Of a stretch of DNA of 64,000 bases, positions 45,601-54,401 are shown one piece after another. Numbering within the stretch: the first letter of the stretch is position 1; each line of letters starts with the position of its first letter. The notes below the pieces were generated by a model. The model saw nothing but the letters and a program-made list of their open reading frames with translations, had not been told where the DNA came from and did not search any database. The translations under genes were made by a program, and so were the position numbers. Source of the stretch: Armatimonadetes bacterium DC (GTDB lineage: Bacteria; Armatimonadota; Fimbriimonadia; Fimbriimonadales; GBS-DC); assembly GCA_001442985.1 (NCBI GenBank), contig LDYB01000014.1:62001-126000 (forward strand), written 5' to 3'.

Positions 45601-45727
45601 CGCCCATGTTGGCGGGACCGATATTGCGGGGCTTGAGATTTTTGAACAGCTCGACCGATACCTGCGCTGTAGCAACGCTGAGCAGAACGAACGCAAGGAA
45701 CCCGAAAAGAAAACTCTTGAGCCTCAT
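42614..45727 (-). CDS. Secreted BNR/sortilin-like beta-propeller protein
   Basis: This is a 1037-residue exported protein. A signal peptide (KSFLFGFLAFVLLSVATAQ) is followed by many Asp-box (BNR) turns of the form S-x-D-G-G-x-T-W: SRDGGKTWEYL, TTDGGKTWQKV, STDGGRTWKKL, SMDRGATWDVI, TTDGGKTWQKI and SFDGGQNWQKM. These make one or two large beta-propellers, as in the VPS10/sortilin and xyloglucanase-like glycosidase families. The last 300 residues are a beta-sandwich-like region, a Pro-rich linker (EEEEPETPAPGQRPTPGR) and a helical C-terminus. The family is frequent in Acidobacteriota and Armatimonadota. An enzymatic role is not proven. Confidence 0.88.
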   Translation of the reverse strand: MRLKSFLFGFLAFVLLSVATAQVSVELFKNLKPRNIGPANMGGRITDIEGVPGNPLMVYVGTATGGLWKTTNGGISWTPLFDEQETQTIGDIALDPQNPEVVWVGTGEGNPRNSISVGAGIYRSRDGGKTWEYLGLREARQITRIIVHPRDPNTVWVAALGSAFGPNPERGVFMTTDGGKTWQKVLYIDEHHGASDLDIDPVNPNILYAGMWRFERKPWTHTSGSEQGGVFKSTDGGRTWKKLTNGLPKLMGRIGVKVAPSNPNVVYVIAESNDGTLFRSDDKGETFRLVSRETNIVSRGFYYTDMRVDPKDENRLYFLATQLRMSIDGGRTSEQIASRVHSDHHALWIDPTNPNWIWNGNDGGLALSMDRGATWDVISNIPLGQFYQVVVSNEAPFYQVAGGLQDNGSWVGYARTKDGVIVNEHWRMVSFGDGFHCVFHPEKPHWVISESQGGNIVRTDMNTGIQENISPQARRGDGGPVKDLKYRFNWNTPIVLSPHDPNTVYVGAQVVFKSTDFGTTWSIISPDLTTNDPEKQKDAGGPVWVENTTAEFHCTIISLAESPVKPGVIWVGTDDGNLQVTWDGGASWTNLIRNVPNLPPNSPVSHVEPSRTDVNVAYVAFDRHMFSDYRPYIYKTTDGGKTWQKITNGLCDECYVFAVREDPRNPNLLYAGTERGLYISFDGGQNWQKMPNLPAVPVHDMVVHPIMNDLVVGTHARSVYVFDDITPLQEISPDILNKPAHLFTPPTAWRYSGRFSRYGRGDRPYTAPTPASGAMITYYLKEKPKEGRVRLQILDAQGKVLRELTRIPQEPGIHRVEWDLRMRVGAEEEEPETPAPGQRPTPGRTPLGPQVLPGTYTVRLIVGDFQTEKPLTVRVEPALEPYLLNMKAGYQFALEALEMIQKLNRAAQTLSSIETQLQNLRQTARQQGIRLPEAVSKALEQHEKTINELEAQIDNPNTGLAYARGPRLRGRLNSVYSAVSSNTGPTQAQITYFNEVKAEFEALYAQIQDYLQKQVPALNETLKTHNLPIVLVGGSVQ

Positions 45728-45745
45728 AGCCCCCGCGATTCGCAC

Positions 45746-46180
45746 TCAGGGGCTGGGTTCCTGCTGAAAAAGTGTCTCTTCGTCAAATTGCGAGCGGTCC
45801 TCACGCAGGCGCCACGAGCGAATTTCCGCCGGGATGCCCTGCCGCACAGAGATGATTAAATAGGAATACCACGGCAGGGCGTGCTGGCGGTCGTACTCGG
45901 AGGGGATGGCGGGGTGGTCGGGATGAGAGTGATAAAACCCCAGCAGGAGCATTCCTTCGCGGGAAGCCTGACGCTCCACGCGTAGCACCTGTTCGGGGCT
46001 GACAAAGAAGCGGCGCTCCCGCTCTTCGGTGCGCTCGTTCGCTAAGCGGATAACCTGCGCCACGAAGCGCTGTTCCCCTTCTTCGTGCCCCAGAAGTGCG
46101 CCACAACACTCGTGGGGATATTCCTCCTGCGCATGGGTGCGAATCGCTTCTGCCAGTTCGGTGGGCAACCGGAGTTTCAT
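45746..46180 (-). CDS. JAB1/MPN (M67) metallopeptidase, Mec-like
   Basis: This 144-residue zinc peptidase has the full JAMM site: Glu24 in YPHECCGALLG and GFYHSHPDHPAIPSEYD, giving H-x-H ... S ... D. Prokaryotic members of this size include Mec of Mycobacterium, which releases cysteine from the C-terminus of the sulfur carrier CysO after CysM has loaded it. The gene overlaps cysM by four bases (ATGA), exactly the context expected for that pathway. The small ubiquitin-like carrier itself is not in the window. GGAGG lies before the ATG. Confidence 0.92.
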   Translation of the reverse strand: MKLRLPTELAEAIRTHAQEEYPHECCGALLGHEEGEQRFVAQVIRLANERTEERERRFFVSPEQVLRVERQASREGMLLLGFYHSHPDHPAIPSEYDRQHALPWYSYLIISVRQGIPAEIRSWRLREDRSQFDEETLFQQEPSP

Positions 46181-47142
46181 GGCGCCTCCTCCCACAGGCG
46201 TTCCGAGAGATACTTATCGGCGCTATCGCAGAGAATGGTTACAATCACCGCCTGCGGGTTTTCGCTCTGGGCGATGCGTTCGGCGACCTTCAGCGCTCCC
46301 ACCACCGCCGCCCCAGAAGAAATCCCCACCAGCAGCCCCTCCTCGCGTGCCAGACGGCGCACCATGCGGTAGGCATCTTCCGTGCTGATAAAGAGCGTCT
46401 CATCGGCGAGGGTGGGGTCATAAATCCCGGGCACAATCGCGGTCTCGAGGTGTTTCAGCCCCTCCAGCCCGTGAAACGGCGAGTCGGGCTGGAGCGCAAT
46501 CAATTTAATTTGCGGGTTATAGGTGCGCAGTCGTCGTCCTGTGCCCACAAAAGTGCCCGTTGTGCCCAGCCCTGCCACGAAGTGGGTGATGCGCCCCTCG
46601 GTCTGATACCAGATTTCCACTCCTGTGGTCTCGTAGTGGGCTTGCCAGTTGGCGGGGTTGTTATATTGATCGGCATAAAAGTAGCGTTCGGGGTTCTGGG
46701 CGTAGAGCTGGCGTGCCATGCGGATGGCGCCGTCGGAGCTTTCCAGTGGATCGGTCAGGATCACCTCGGCGCCGTAGGCTTGCAGGATGCGTTTGCGTTC
46801 AGGGGTCACATTCGCGGGCATGCAGAGCGTCACCCCGAAGCCGAGCGCCGCGCCCAGCATCGCGAACGCAATCCCCGTATTGCCCGAGGTGGCATCCAGC
46901 AGGCGTTTGTTGGGGGTCAGCTCGCCGCGCTCCAGCGCAACGCGCACGATGTTCCAGGCAGGGCGATCTTTTACCGAGCCGCCGGGATTAAACCATTCGG
47001 CTTTGCCATAGATTTCAATCGTAGGGGGCAGATGGGCTGTGATTTTGCGCAAGCGAATCAGCGGTGTATAACCAATCAGGTCGGCAATATCGGTGACCTG
47101 TTGCACACGGTGCGGTAATCGGATAGAACATGGGTAAGGCAT
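46177..47142 (-). CDS. cysM: Cysteine synthase, CysM-like
   Basis: This 321-residue PLP enzyme of the O-acetylserine sulfhydrylase family has the lysine Schiff-base motif GGSVKDRPAWNIVRVAL, the substrate loop ATSGNTGIAFAM and the PLP phosphate loop FVAGLGTTGTFVGTGR. The form GSVKDRPA and the overall layout resemble mycobacterial CysM, which uses O-phosphoserine and a thiocarboxylated carrier protein. The coupled JAMM peptidase gene supports that reading, but substrate choice is inference. AGGAGG precedes the ATG by 11 bases, and TACAAT about 25 bases upstream is a likely -10. Confidence 0.9.
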   Translation of the reverse strand: MPYPCSIRLPHRVQQVTDIADLIGYTPLIRLRKITAHLPPTIEIYGKAEWFNPGGSVKDRPAWNIVRVALERGELTPNKRLLDATSGNTGIAFAMLGAALGFGVTLCMPANVTPERKRILQAYGAEVILTDPLESSDGAIRMARQLYAQNPERYFYADQYNNPANWQAHYETTGVEIWYQTEGRITHFVAGLGTTGTFVGTGRRLRTYNPQIKLIALQPDSPFHGLEGLKHLETAIVPGIYDPTLADETLFISTEDAYRMVRRLAREEGLLVGISSGAAVVGALKVAERIAQSENPQAVIVTILCDSADKYLSERLWEEAP

Positions 47143-47195
47143 AGTGCGTAAGAACCTCCTGCGGGAATTGTACCCGTTTTGGGACGGGTGCGGAA

Positions 47196-47229
47196 TTTGG
47201 GGGGAATTTGGGGGTAAATTCCCCCCAAA
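47196..47229. repeat. Perfect 14-bp inverted repeat between cysM and the rRNA promoters
   Basis: TTTGGGGGGAATTT (47196-47209) and AAATTCCCCCCAAA (47216-47229) are perfect inverses around a 6-base loop. A second small palindrome, ACCCGT-TTTGGG-ACGGGT, lies at 47172-47189. Neither is followed by a T-run on either strand. The position, just upstream of the first rRNA promoter, suggests a protein-binding site or an insulator. Confidence 0.55.
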
Positions 47230-47243
47230 AAGCGGTGAAACCC

Positions 47244-47274
47244 TTGACAAAGGCGGGGGGCGATGTGGTAAATT
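47244..47274 (+). promoter_or_regulatory. rRNA operon promoter P1
   Basis: TTGACA (47244-47249) and TAAATT (47269-47274) are separated by 19 bases. The -35 is perfect and the -10 region is A/T-rich (TAAATTATAT), so a 17-18 base spacing to an overlapping hexamer is also possible. Confidence 0.6.
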
Positions 47275-47363
47275 ATATCCCCGCTGGAAGCCAGAGAGCG
47301 TCCAGCGGACCGCGATTTGAACCTTGAGATTTCTCGGAGCGTTCAGAGCAGGGGCTAACGCCC

Positions 47364-47393
47364 TTGACAAACGCGTCTGGGATAGGGTATACT
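47364..47393 (+). promoter_or_regulatory. rRNA operon promoter P2
   Basis: TTGACA (47364-47369) and TATACT (47388-47393) are separated by 18 bases, 130 bases before the 16S start. It is the second of two tandem promoters, as is common for rRNA operons. Confidence 0.8.
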
Positions 47394-47437
47394 ATCCCCT
47401 GCCGACAGATCCAGCGGGAGAGGTCGGCAGCGAGAGT

Positions 47438-47475
47438 TCCTTGAAAACCGGACAGGTAAGCGCTTTGCGAGCTCC
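47438..47475 (+). other. 16S pre-rRNA processing stem, 5' arm
   Basis: This arm, containing GAAAACCGGACAGG, pairs with 49060-49098 downstream of 16S (CCTGTCCGGTTTT), closing the 16S precursor as an RNase III-type stem. Confidence 0.8.
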
Positions 47476-47524
47476 TGATCAACATCCGGAGAAAATTCGC
47501 CCGCGATATGCGGGAGTGAGTTTT

Positions 47525-49056
<1,532 letters not shown>

Positions 49057-49104
49057 AACGGAGTTTCGCTCGCAAGGCAGCCTGTCCGGTTTTGAGGGAA
49101 TGTT

Positions 49105-49181
<77 letters not shown>

Positions 49182-49183
49182 AC

Positions 49184-49258
49184 GGGGGCGTAGCTCAGCG
49201 GGAGAGCACCTGCTTTGCACGCAGGGGGTCACCGGTTCAAATCCGGTCGCCTCCACCA
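49184..49258 (+). tRNA. tRNA-Ala (TGC)
   Basis: A complete 75-base cloverleaf with CCA encoded. The acceptor GGGGGCG pairs with CGCCTCC (one G-U), the anticodon loop is TTTGCAC (anticodon TGC) and the T arm contains TTCAAAT. It begins two bases after tRNA-Ile. Confidence 0.97.
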
Positions 49259-49335
49259 ACCTAACTCTGAGGGTCTCACGGGACCTTCACAGTTGGGCTG
49301 GTGTCCAACGGGCAACGGACCCACACGAGCACTTT

Positions 49336-49373
49336 GACAATTGGACTGGAGTCACCGAGAAGCGCGCCCATAG
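49336..49373 (+). other. 23S pre-rRNA processing stem, 5' arm
   Basis: GACAATTGGACTGGAGT (49336-49352) and the following CACCGAGA pair with CTCGGTG ... ACTCCAGTTCCAATTGTC (55458-55484) downstream of 23S. This forms the long stem that closes the precursor, with one bulged base. Confidence 0.85.
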
Positions 49374-49918
49374 AGGCAAGCTACTAAGGGCGCACGGTGG
49401 ATGCCTAGGAGCAAGGAGCCGATGAAGGGCGTGGCAAGCTGCGATAAGCCACGGGGAGCCGCAAGCAGGCGTTGATCCGTGGATTCCCGAATGGGGAAAC
49501 CCGGCCACCGCAAGGGTGGTCACCCACCGCTGAACCCATAGGCGGTGTGGAGGGAACCTGGGGAACTGAAACATCTCAGTACCCAGAGGAAAAGAAACCG
49601 AATGGGATTCCCTCAGTAGTGGCGAGCGAACGGGGAACAGCCTAAACCAGTCGGGCGTGCCCGATTGGGGTCGTGGGACCGACACAAGGGAGCGTCTTCC
49701 GCTTAGCAGAAGCTGCCTGGAACGGCACGCCATAGAGGGTGAGAGCCCCGTATGCGAAAAGTGGAGCGCCCCGTCGGGATCCCGAGTAGCACGGGATAAG
49801 TGGAACCCTGTGCGAATCTGCCCGGACCACCGGGTAAGGCTAAATACTCCTTGCTACCGATAGCGCAACCAGTACCGTGAGGGAAAGGTGAAAAGCACCC
49901 CGGCGAGGGGAGTGAAAG

Positions 49919-49949
<31 letters not shown>

Positions 49950-50483
49950 GGAGGGCTATGCCCCGCAAGGGGAACAGCCTGACGGCGTGCCTTTTGCAGA
50001 ATGAGCCGGCGAGTTACGCTTTGTGGCAAGGTTAAGCGCCTCAGGCGCGGAGCCGCAGCGAAAGCGAGTCCTCACAGGGCGACTCAGTCACAAGGCGTAG
50101 ACCCGAAACCGCGCGATCTACCCCTGGTCAGGCTGAAGCCGTGGTAACACACGGTGGAGGGCCGAACCGGTGTCCGTTGAAAAGGGCTCGGATGAACTGG
50201 GGGTAGTGTGGTGAAATGCCAATCGAGCGCGGAGATAGCTGGTTCTCCCCGAAATGCATTGAGGTGCAGCGTCACGGGCTATGCTATGCAGGTAGAGCCA
50301 CTGGATGGGCTAGGGGCCCCACCAGGTTACCGAACCCAACCAAACTCCGAATGGCATAGCAGGAACCGTGGCAGTGAGACAGCGACGGATGAGCGCCGTT
50401 GTCAAAAGGGAAACAGCCCAGACCGCCCGCTAAGGTCCCTAAGCACAGGCTAAGTGTGAAAGGATGTAGGCTCGCGTAGACAA

Positions 50484-50514
<31 letters not shown>

Positions 50515-51066
50515 TAAACAGTGCGTAACAGCTGACTGGTCGAATGTGAGCCTGCGCCGACAATGTAAGGGGGCTTAAGCCTGTCACCGAAGCGGCGGGT
50601 TCCCAGCAATGGGAGCGGTAGGGGAGCGTTCTGCACGCAGTGAAGGTGGAGCGTGAGCACCGCTGGAGCGTGCAGAAGTGAGAATGCCGGCACGAGTAGC
50701 GAGAAGACGGGTGAGAATCCCGTCCGCCGAAAGCCTAAGGGTTCTTCAGGCAGGTTCGTCCGCTGAAGGTTAGGCGGTCCTAAGCCGAGGGCGAAACGCC
50801 GTAGGCGAAGGGCAGTGGGTCAACATTCCCACCCCAGGGCGTGGAGCGAGAACGGGGACGCTTGAGAATCGGTCGGGCGCAGGGTTGTAAGGCTGCGCGC
50901 GCCCCAGCGGCAACTCTGGGGCGCCGAAGGGATCCCTCGTGGTGAACGAAGCGACCGTGACTCAAGCCGAGAAAAGCCGTTCCGCGTTGAAACGTCCTGA
51001 CCGTACCGCAAACCGACACAGGTAGGCGAGGCGAGGAGCCTCAGGCGCGCGAGAGAAGTCCCGCTA

Positions 51067-51100
<34 letters not shown>

Positions 51101-51298
51101 GAAGGGGTGCCTCCGCAAGGAGGTCGCAGCAAAGAGGGCCCGGCGACTGTTTACCAAAAACACAGCTCTCTGCGAAGGGGTAACCCGACGTATAGGGGGC
51201 GACGCTTGGCCAATGCCCGTAGGTTAAGGGGAGGGGTCAGCCGCAAGGTGCAGCCCCAAACTGAAGCCCGGGTGAATGCCGGCCGTAACTCTAACGGT

Positions 51299-51968
51299 TC
51301 GTCACAGGGCCGTTGTAAAATCTGGCTATATGCTGGAACAGCTCGTGTATCCCACGCTACCGAGGAGGTGAAAACGCGATGGGTGGAGCCAATCAGCAGG
51401 AAAGACTCGCCCACACCGAAGCCGCCAAATGGTTCCTCGCGGGGTTCATCGAAGGTGAAGGCTCCCTGCTTGTCAGCATCAAACACCACGAAACCAGCCG
51501 ATACGGCTACTATGTGGACCCAGAGTTCCACCTTGTCCAACACACGAGTGGACGCAATATCCTGGAGCTGGCAAAGCAGGTCTTCCAAACAGGGCGCATC
51601 TACCCCAAACCCGGCAGCCCAAACTGCCTCGTCTACGCCATTCACTGCCGGCGTAGCCTCTGGGAAAAACTGGTGCCCTTCTACGAAAAGTATGTCCTTC
51701 CCTTCGCCTCCCCGAACAAACGCGAAACCTTTCTGCGGTTTCGCGAAATCCTGGAGATGATGAACCGCGGGGAACATCGGACCCCTGACGGACTGGCACG
51801 CATCGTCGAGAAGGCGTATGCGATGAACCCAGCCGCGAAGGGGAAGCAGCGCCTCAGACCGCTGCACGAGGTGTTGGCGAGAATCCTCAGAGACCATACG
51901 CCAGACACTCCGCCAAACGCGGAGTGAAGATATGGTCCAGTCCCTATGGCGACATAGGGGGCAACTGC
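51299..51968 (+). mobile_element. Group I intron 1 in 23S (E. coli position 1923)
   Basis: The intron has 670 bases. The 5' exon ends AACGGT, and the internal guide GCCGTT (51309-51314) pairs with it, with the usual U-G wobble at the cut. The intron ends in G (51968), and the exon resumes CCTATGGTAGCG. Core elements are the block CTGGCTATATGCTGG, the Q-type CAATCAGCAGG and the P7 pair GACCATAC / GATATGGTCC flanking the P8 hairpin CACTCCGC...GCGGAGTG. This is the insertion site used by the I-CeuI intron of Chlamydomonas. An endonuclease gene occupies the loop between Q and P7. Confidence 0.92.
51379..51927 (+). CDS. LAGLIDADG homing endonuclease of intron 1
   Basis: This 182-residue protein has one LAGLIDADG motif (LAGFIEGEG, residues 20-28), so it should act as a homodimer like I-CreI-type enzymes. 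By family it cuts an intronless 23S allele near the insertion site. The coding region overlaps the ribozyme core at both ends: residues ANQQE are encoded by the Q element CCAATCAGCAGGAA, and the C-terminal LRDHTPDTP is encoded by the P7/P8 strand, with the stop codon inside P8. GAGGTG lies before the ATG. Splicing and translation of this RNA must therefore compete or be ordered. Confidence 0.9.
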   Translation: MGGANQQERLAHTEAAKWFLAGFIEGEGSLLVSIKHHETSRYGYYVDPEFHLVQHTSGRNILELAKQVFQTGRIYPKPGSPNCLVYAIHCRRSLWEKLVPFYEKYVLPFASPNKRETFLRFREILEMMNRGEHRTPDGLARIVEKAYAMNPAAKGKQRLRPLHEVLARILRDHTPDTPPNAE

Positions 51969-52060
51969 CTATGGTAGCGAAATTCCTTGTCGCGTAAATT
52001 GCGACCCGCACGAAAAGCGTAACGACTGGGCCACTGTCTCAGCGGGACACTCGGTGAAAC

Positions 52061-52092
<32 letters not shown>

Positions 52093-52278
52093 GTAGGACG
52101 GAAAGACCCTATGGAGCTTTACTACAGCCTGGGATTGCATTTCGGTGTGTCATGTAGAGCGTAGGTGGGAGCTTCGGCGCCAATGGAACACCACCCTTGA
52201 CCCACTGAAGTGCTAACCCGGACCGTAAGCCGGTTCGGAGACAGTCTTAGGTGGGTAGTTTGACTGGGGCGGTCGCCT

Positions 52279-53206
52279 CAATAGTGGGGCGCTCCGATGG
52301 TAACATCGGAGGCAAACTCGGCTATATGCTGGGAAGTCCGTCCCCTCACCCAAAGCCGCACCTCCGTGCTTTGGAGAAGGGGTGCAGAATCCAGCGCTAG
52401 TGGCGCATGCGCCACTGAAAATGCGACTGGTGCGGACAATCAGCAGGGAAGTCTTCGTGACCCCTCAACGACTGTACGCCGAGCATCCACGCCAGTGGAT
52501 GGTGAGACAGTCTGAACTTCCGGGCGACCGGAAGCCTCCCCACAGGAGGCGTGCAGTCCGTCGCAAAACGAAGGAGGTGGCTATGGCACACACACATGCC
52601 ATCGAACCCTACAAACAGCAGCTCAAACTCACGCCTCTCCAGCGTGAGGTGCTGGTCGGAATCTTGCTGGGCGATGCCCAACTGGAAACCCAAAACCGCG
52701 GGCGCACCTATCGCCTCAAAATCGAACAGGGCGCCACACACGCTGCCTATGTGCAGCACCTCTACCAGGTCTTCCAGGAGTGGGTGCTAACACCCCCCCA
52801 GCAAAAGGCAAATGGCAACTGGTGGTTTCAAACGGTGAGCCATGGCGCCTTCCGATTCTACGCCCACCAGTTCTATCAGGACGGGCGCAAGCGGGTGCCT
52901 CCGCTCCTCCATCGCTGGTTGAAGCCCCGAAGTATAGCCTACTGGTTTATGGACGATGGGTCTCTCAAAGACCCCAAAGCCAGGGCAGTGCTATTCAACA
53001 CTCAGGGGTTCCAGCGCGAAGAGGTGGAGCGGCTGGCGCAACTGCTCTCCGAACAGTTTGAACTGGAGGCATATTTGCGACGGCAAGCAGAAGGGTATCA
53101 GATCGTTATCCCCGGAAGAAACCTCACCCGGTTTCTGGAACTGGTGGAGCCGTACCTGATACCCGAAATGCGCTACAAATTGCCAGCGACTGCACGAACA
53201 CAATTG
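52279..53206 (+). mobile_element. Group I intron 2 in 23S (E. coli position 2262)
   Basis: The intron has 928 bases. The 5' exon ends CGCCT, and the guide GGGCG (52287-52291) pairs with it with a U-G wobble. The P2 hairpin CTCCGATG-GTAA-CATCGGAG follows. The core has CGGCTATATGCTGGG, CAATCAGCAGGGAAG and the P7 pair GACTGTACG / GACAGTCTGAAC. The intron ends in G 53206, and the exon resumes CCTAAACGGTAACGG. The whole catalytic core is complete before the endonuclease gene, which sits in the 3' region and runs across the 3' splice site. Confidence 0.9.
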
Positions 53207-53218
53207 CCTAAACGGTAA
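52583..53218 (+). CDS. Two-motif LAGLIDADG endonuclease of intron 2, ending in the 3' exon
   Basis: This 211-residue protein has two LAGLIDADG motifs (LVGILLGDA at 24-32 and AYWFMDDGS at 119-127), so it acts as a monomer (LAGLIDADG_2 family). A strong AAGGAGG lies six bases before ATG 52583, making this start much better than the in-frame ones upstream within the ribozyme core. The last codons (CCT AAA CGG TAA) are exon sequence: translation passes the 3' splice site and stops 12 bases into the 23S exon. The protein can thus only be fully made from unspliced precursor. Confidence 0.92.
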   Translation: MAHTHAIEPYKQQLKLTPLQREVLVGILLGDAQLETQNRGRTYRLKIEQGATHAAYVQHLYQVFQEWVLTPPQQKANGNWWFQTVSHGAFRFYAHQFYQDGRKRVPPLLHRWLKPRSIAYWFMDDGSLKDPKARAVLFNTQGFQREEVERLAQLLSEQFELEAYLRRQAEGYQIVIPGRNLTRFLELVEPYLIPEMRYKLPATARTQLPKR

Positions 53219-53455
53219 CGGAGGTGTTCAAAGGTCCGCTCAGCGCGGTCGGAAATCGCGCGTCGAGTGCAAGGGCACAAGCGGGCTTGACTGTGAGACC
53301 TACGGGTCGAGCAGGGGCGAAAGCCGGACCTAGTGACCCTCTGGCAGTGCGTGGGCACGCCAGGGTTCATCGGATAAAAGCTACCCTAGGGATAACAGGC
53401 TGATCCTGCCCGAGCGCCCACAGCGACGGCGGGGTTTGGCACCTCGATGTCGGCT

Positions 53456-54308
53456 CAAATTTGGGCCCCTGAAGAGGTGACTCTTCAGGTAAAATTCGGC
53501 TGATAACGGGGAAGCCCTAACGCAATCTACCCCCGATTGGCGAGGGTAACCCCGTGGGAAGTCGAGGAGCTGAAAATGCTGCAGGAGCCTTTGCACTCAG
53601 TCATTATCGGCAGCTTGCTGGGAGATGGCTGCCTATCGGCGAATGGAAAATCCTGGCGCCTCCGCTTCGATCACAGTGTCAAGGCGTCAGAATACATCTG
53701 GTGGAAATATCACTTGCTGAAGCCGATAGCCGCGAATACTCCGCGAGCAACTGCCGTGTTTGACCAGCGTACTCAGAAGGTCTACGAGCATCTGCGCTTC
53801 GATACATACACTTTACCTGAACTTGAGTGGTACGCGCAGCGCTTTCTCGAGAACGGGCGTAAACGCGTGCCCAGCAATGTTGAAAGCCTTCTGAGTGAGA
53901 TGGCTCTTGCAGTATGGTACATGGATGACGGACATCGCCGCACCGATTGCAACGCCTTGCGGATCAACACCCACGCCTTTACTCGTGAGGAGAATCAACA
54001 GCTTGCGCATGCCCTTCTCATCCGGTTTGGCTTGCGCTGCTGCCTTCATTGTGTGGTAAAGGAACAGTGGGTGCTGTATATACCCGCAAGAGAGGCAACT
54101 CGGTTTTGCGAAATCATCCGTCCCTATGTACCTCCAGCAATGGAATACAAGCTCCTCTGACCCCGTAACGACTGAAGGCTTTATGCCTGAGATAGGCGTC
54201 CTGCCTGAAAAGGCAAATCTATGGCGCCTATCACACGCCGAACCCTTGACAAGGCGATGGTCAAGGTGATGCGATAGTCTATGCCACTGGAAACAGTGGA
54301 GGCACATG
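53456..54308 (+). mobile_element. Group I intron 3 in 23S (E. coli position 2511)
   Basis: The intron has 853 bases. The 5' exon ends CGGCT, and the guide GGCC (53464-53467) pairs with GGCT with a U-G wobble. The P2 hairpin CCTGAAGA...TCTTCAGG follows, then the core block ATTCGGCTGATAACGGGG. A P7-type pair is seen as AACGACTGAAG and GATAGTCTATGCC. The intron ends in G 54308, and the exon resumes CGTCGCATCCTGGGG. The core is less like the other three. The four-pair guide helix is short, so this splice site is slightly less certain. Confidence 0.85.
53576..54160 (+). CDS. Two-motif LAGLIDADG endonuclease of intron 3
   Basis: This 194-residue protein carries IIGSLLGDG (residues 10-18) and AVWYMDDGH (about 110-118), the two LAGLIDADG motifs of a monomeric LAGLIDADG_2 enzyme. 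GAGGAG precedes ATG 53576; an in-frame TTG at 53537 is further upstream without a good site. Unlike the intron 1 and 4 genes, it does not obviously encode the core elements. It resembles the intron 2 enzyme in layout (GDG/GDA ... RKRVP ... YMDDG) but the sequences have diverged. Confidence 0.9.
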   Translation: MLQEPLHSVIIGSLLGDGCLSANGKSWRLRFDHSVKASEYIWWKYHLLKPIAANTPRATAVFDQRTQKVYEHLRFDTYTLPELEWYAQRFLENGRKRVPSNVESLLSEMALAVWYMDDGHRRTDCNALRINTHAFTREENQQLAHALLIRFGLRCCLHCVVKEQWVLYIPAREATRFCEIIRPYVPPAMEYKLL

Positions 54309-54354
54309 CGTCGCATCCTGGGGCTGAACAAGGTCCCAAGGGTTGGGGGGTTCA

Positions 54355-54401
<47 letters not shown>

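Noticed and set aside
47196-47229. The 14-bp inverted repeat as a transcription terminator
   Set aside because: No T-run follows it on either strand; A-runs follow instead, so I list it as a repeat of unknown role.
51107-52011. Open frames overlapping intron 1 (51107-51760 plus, 51151-52011 minus)
   Set aside because: They cover rRNA exon and intron and are out of frame with the clear LAGLIDADG gene; no motif or start signal supports them.
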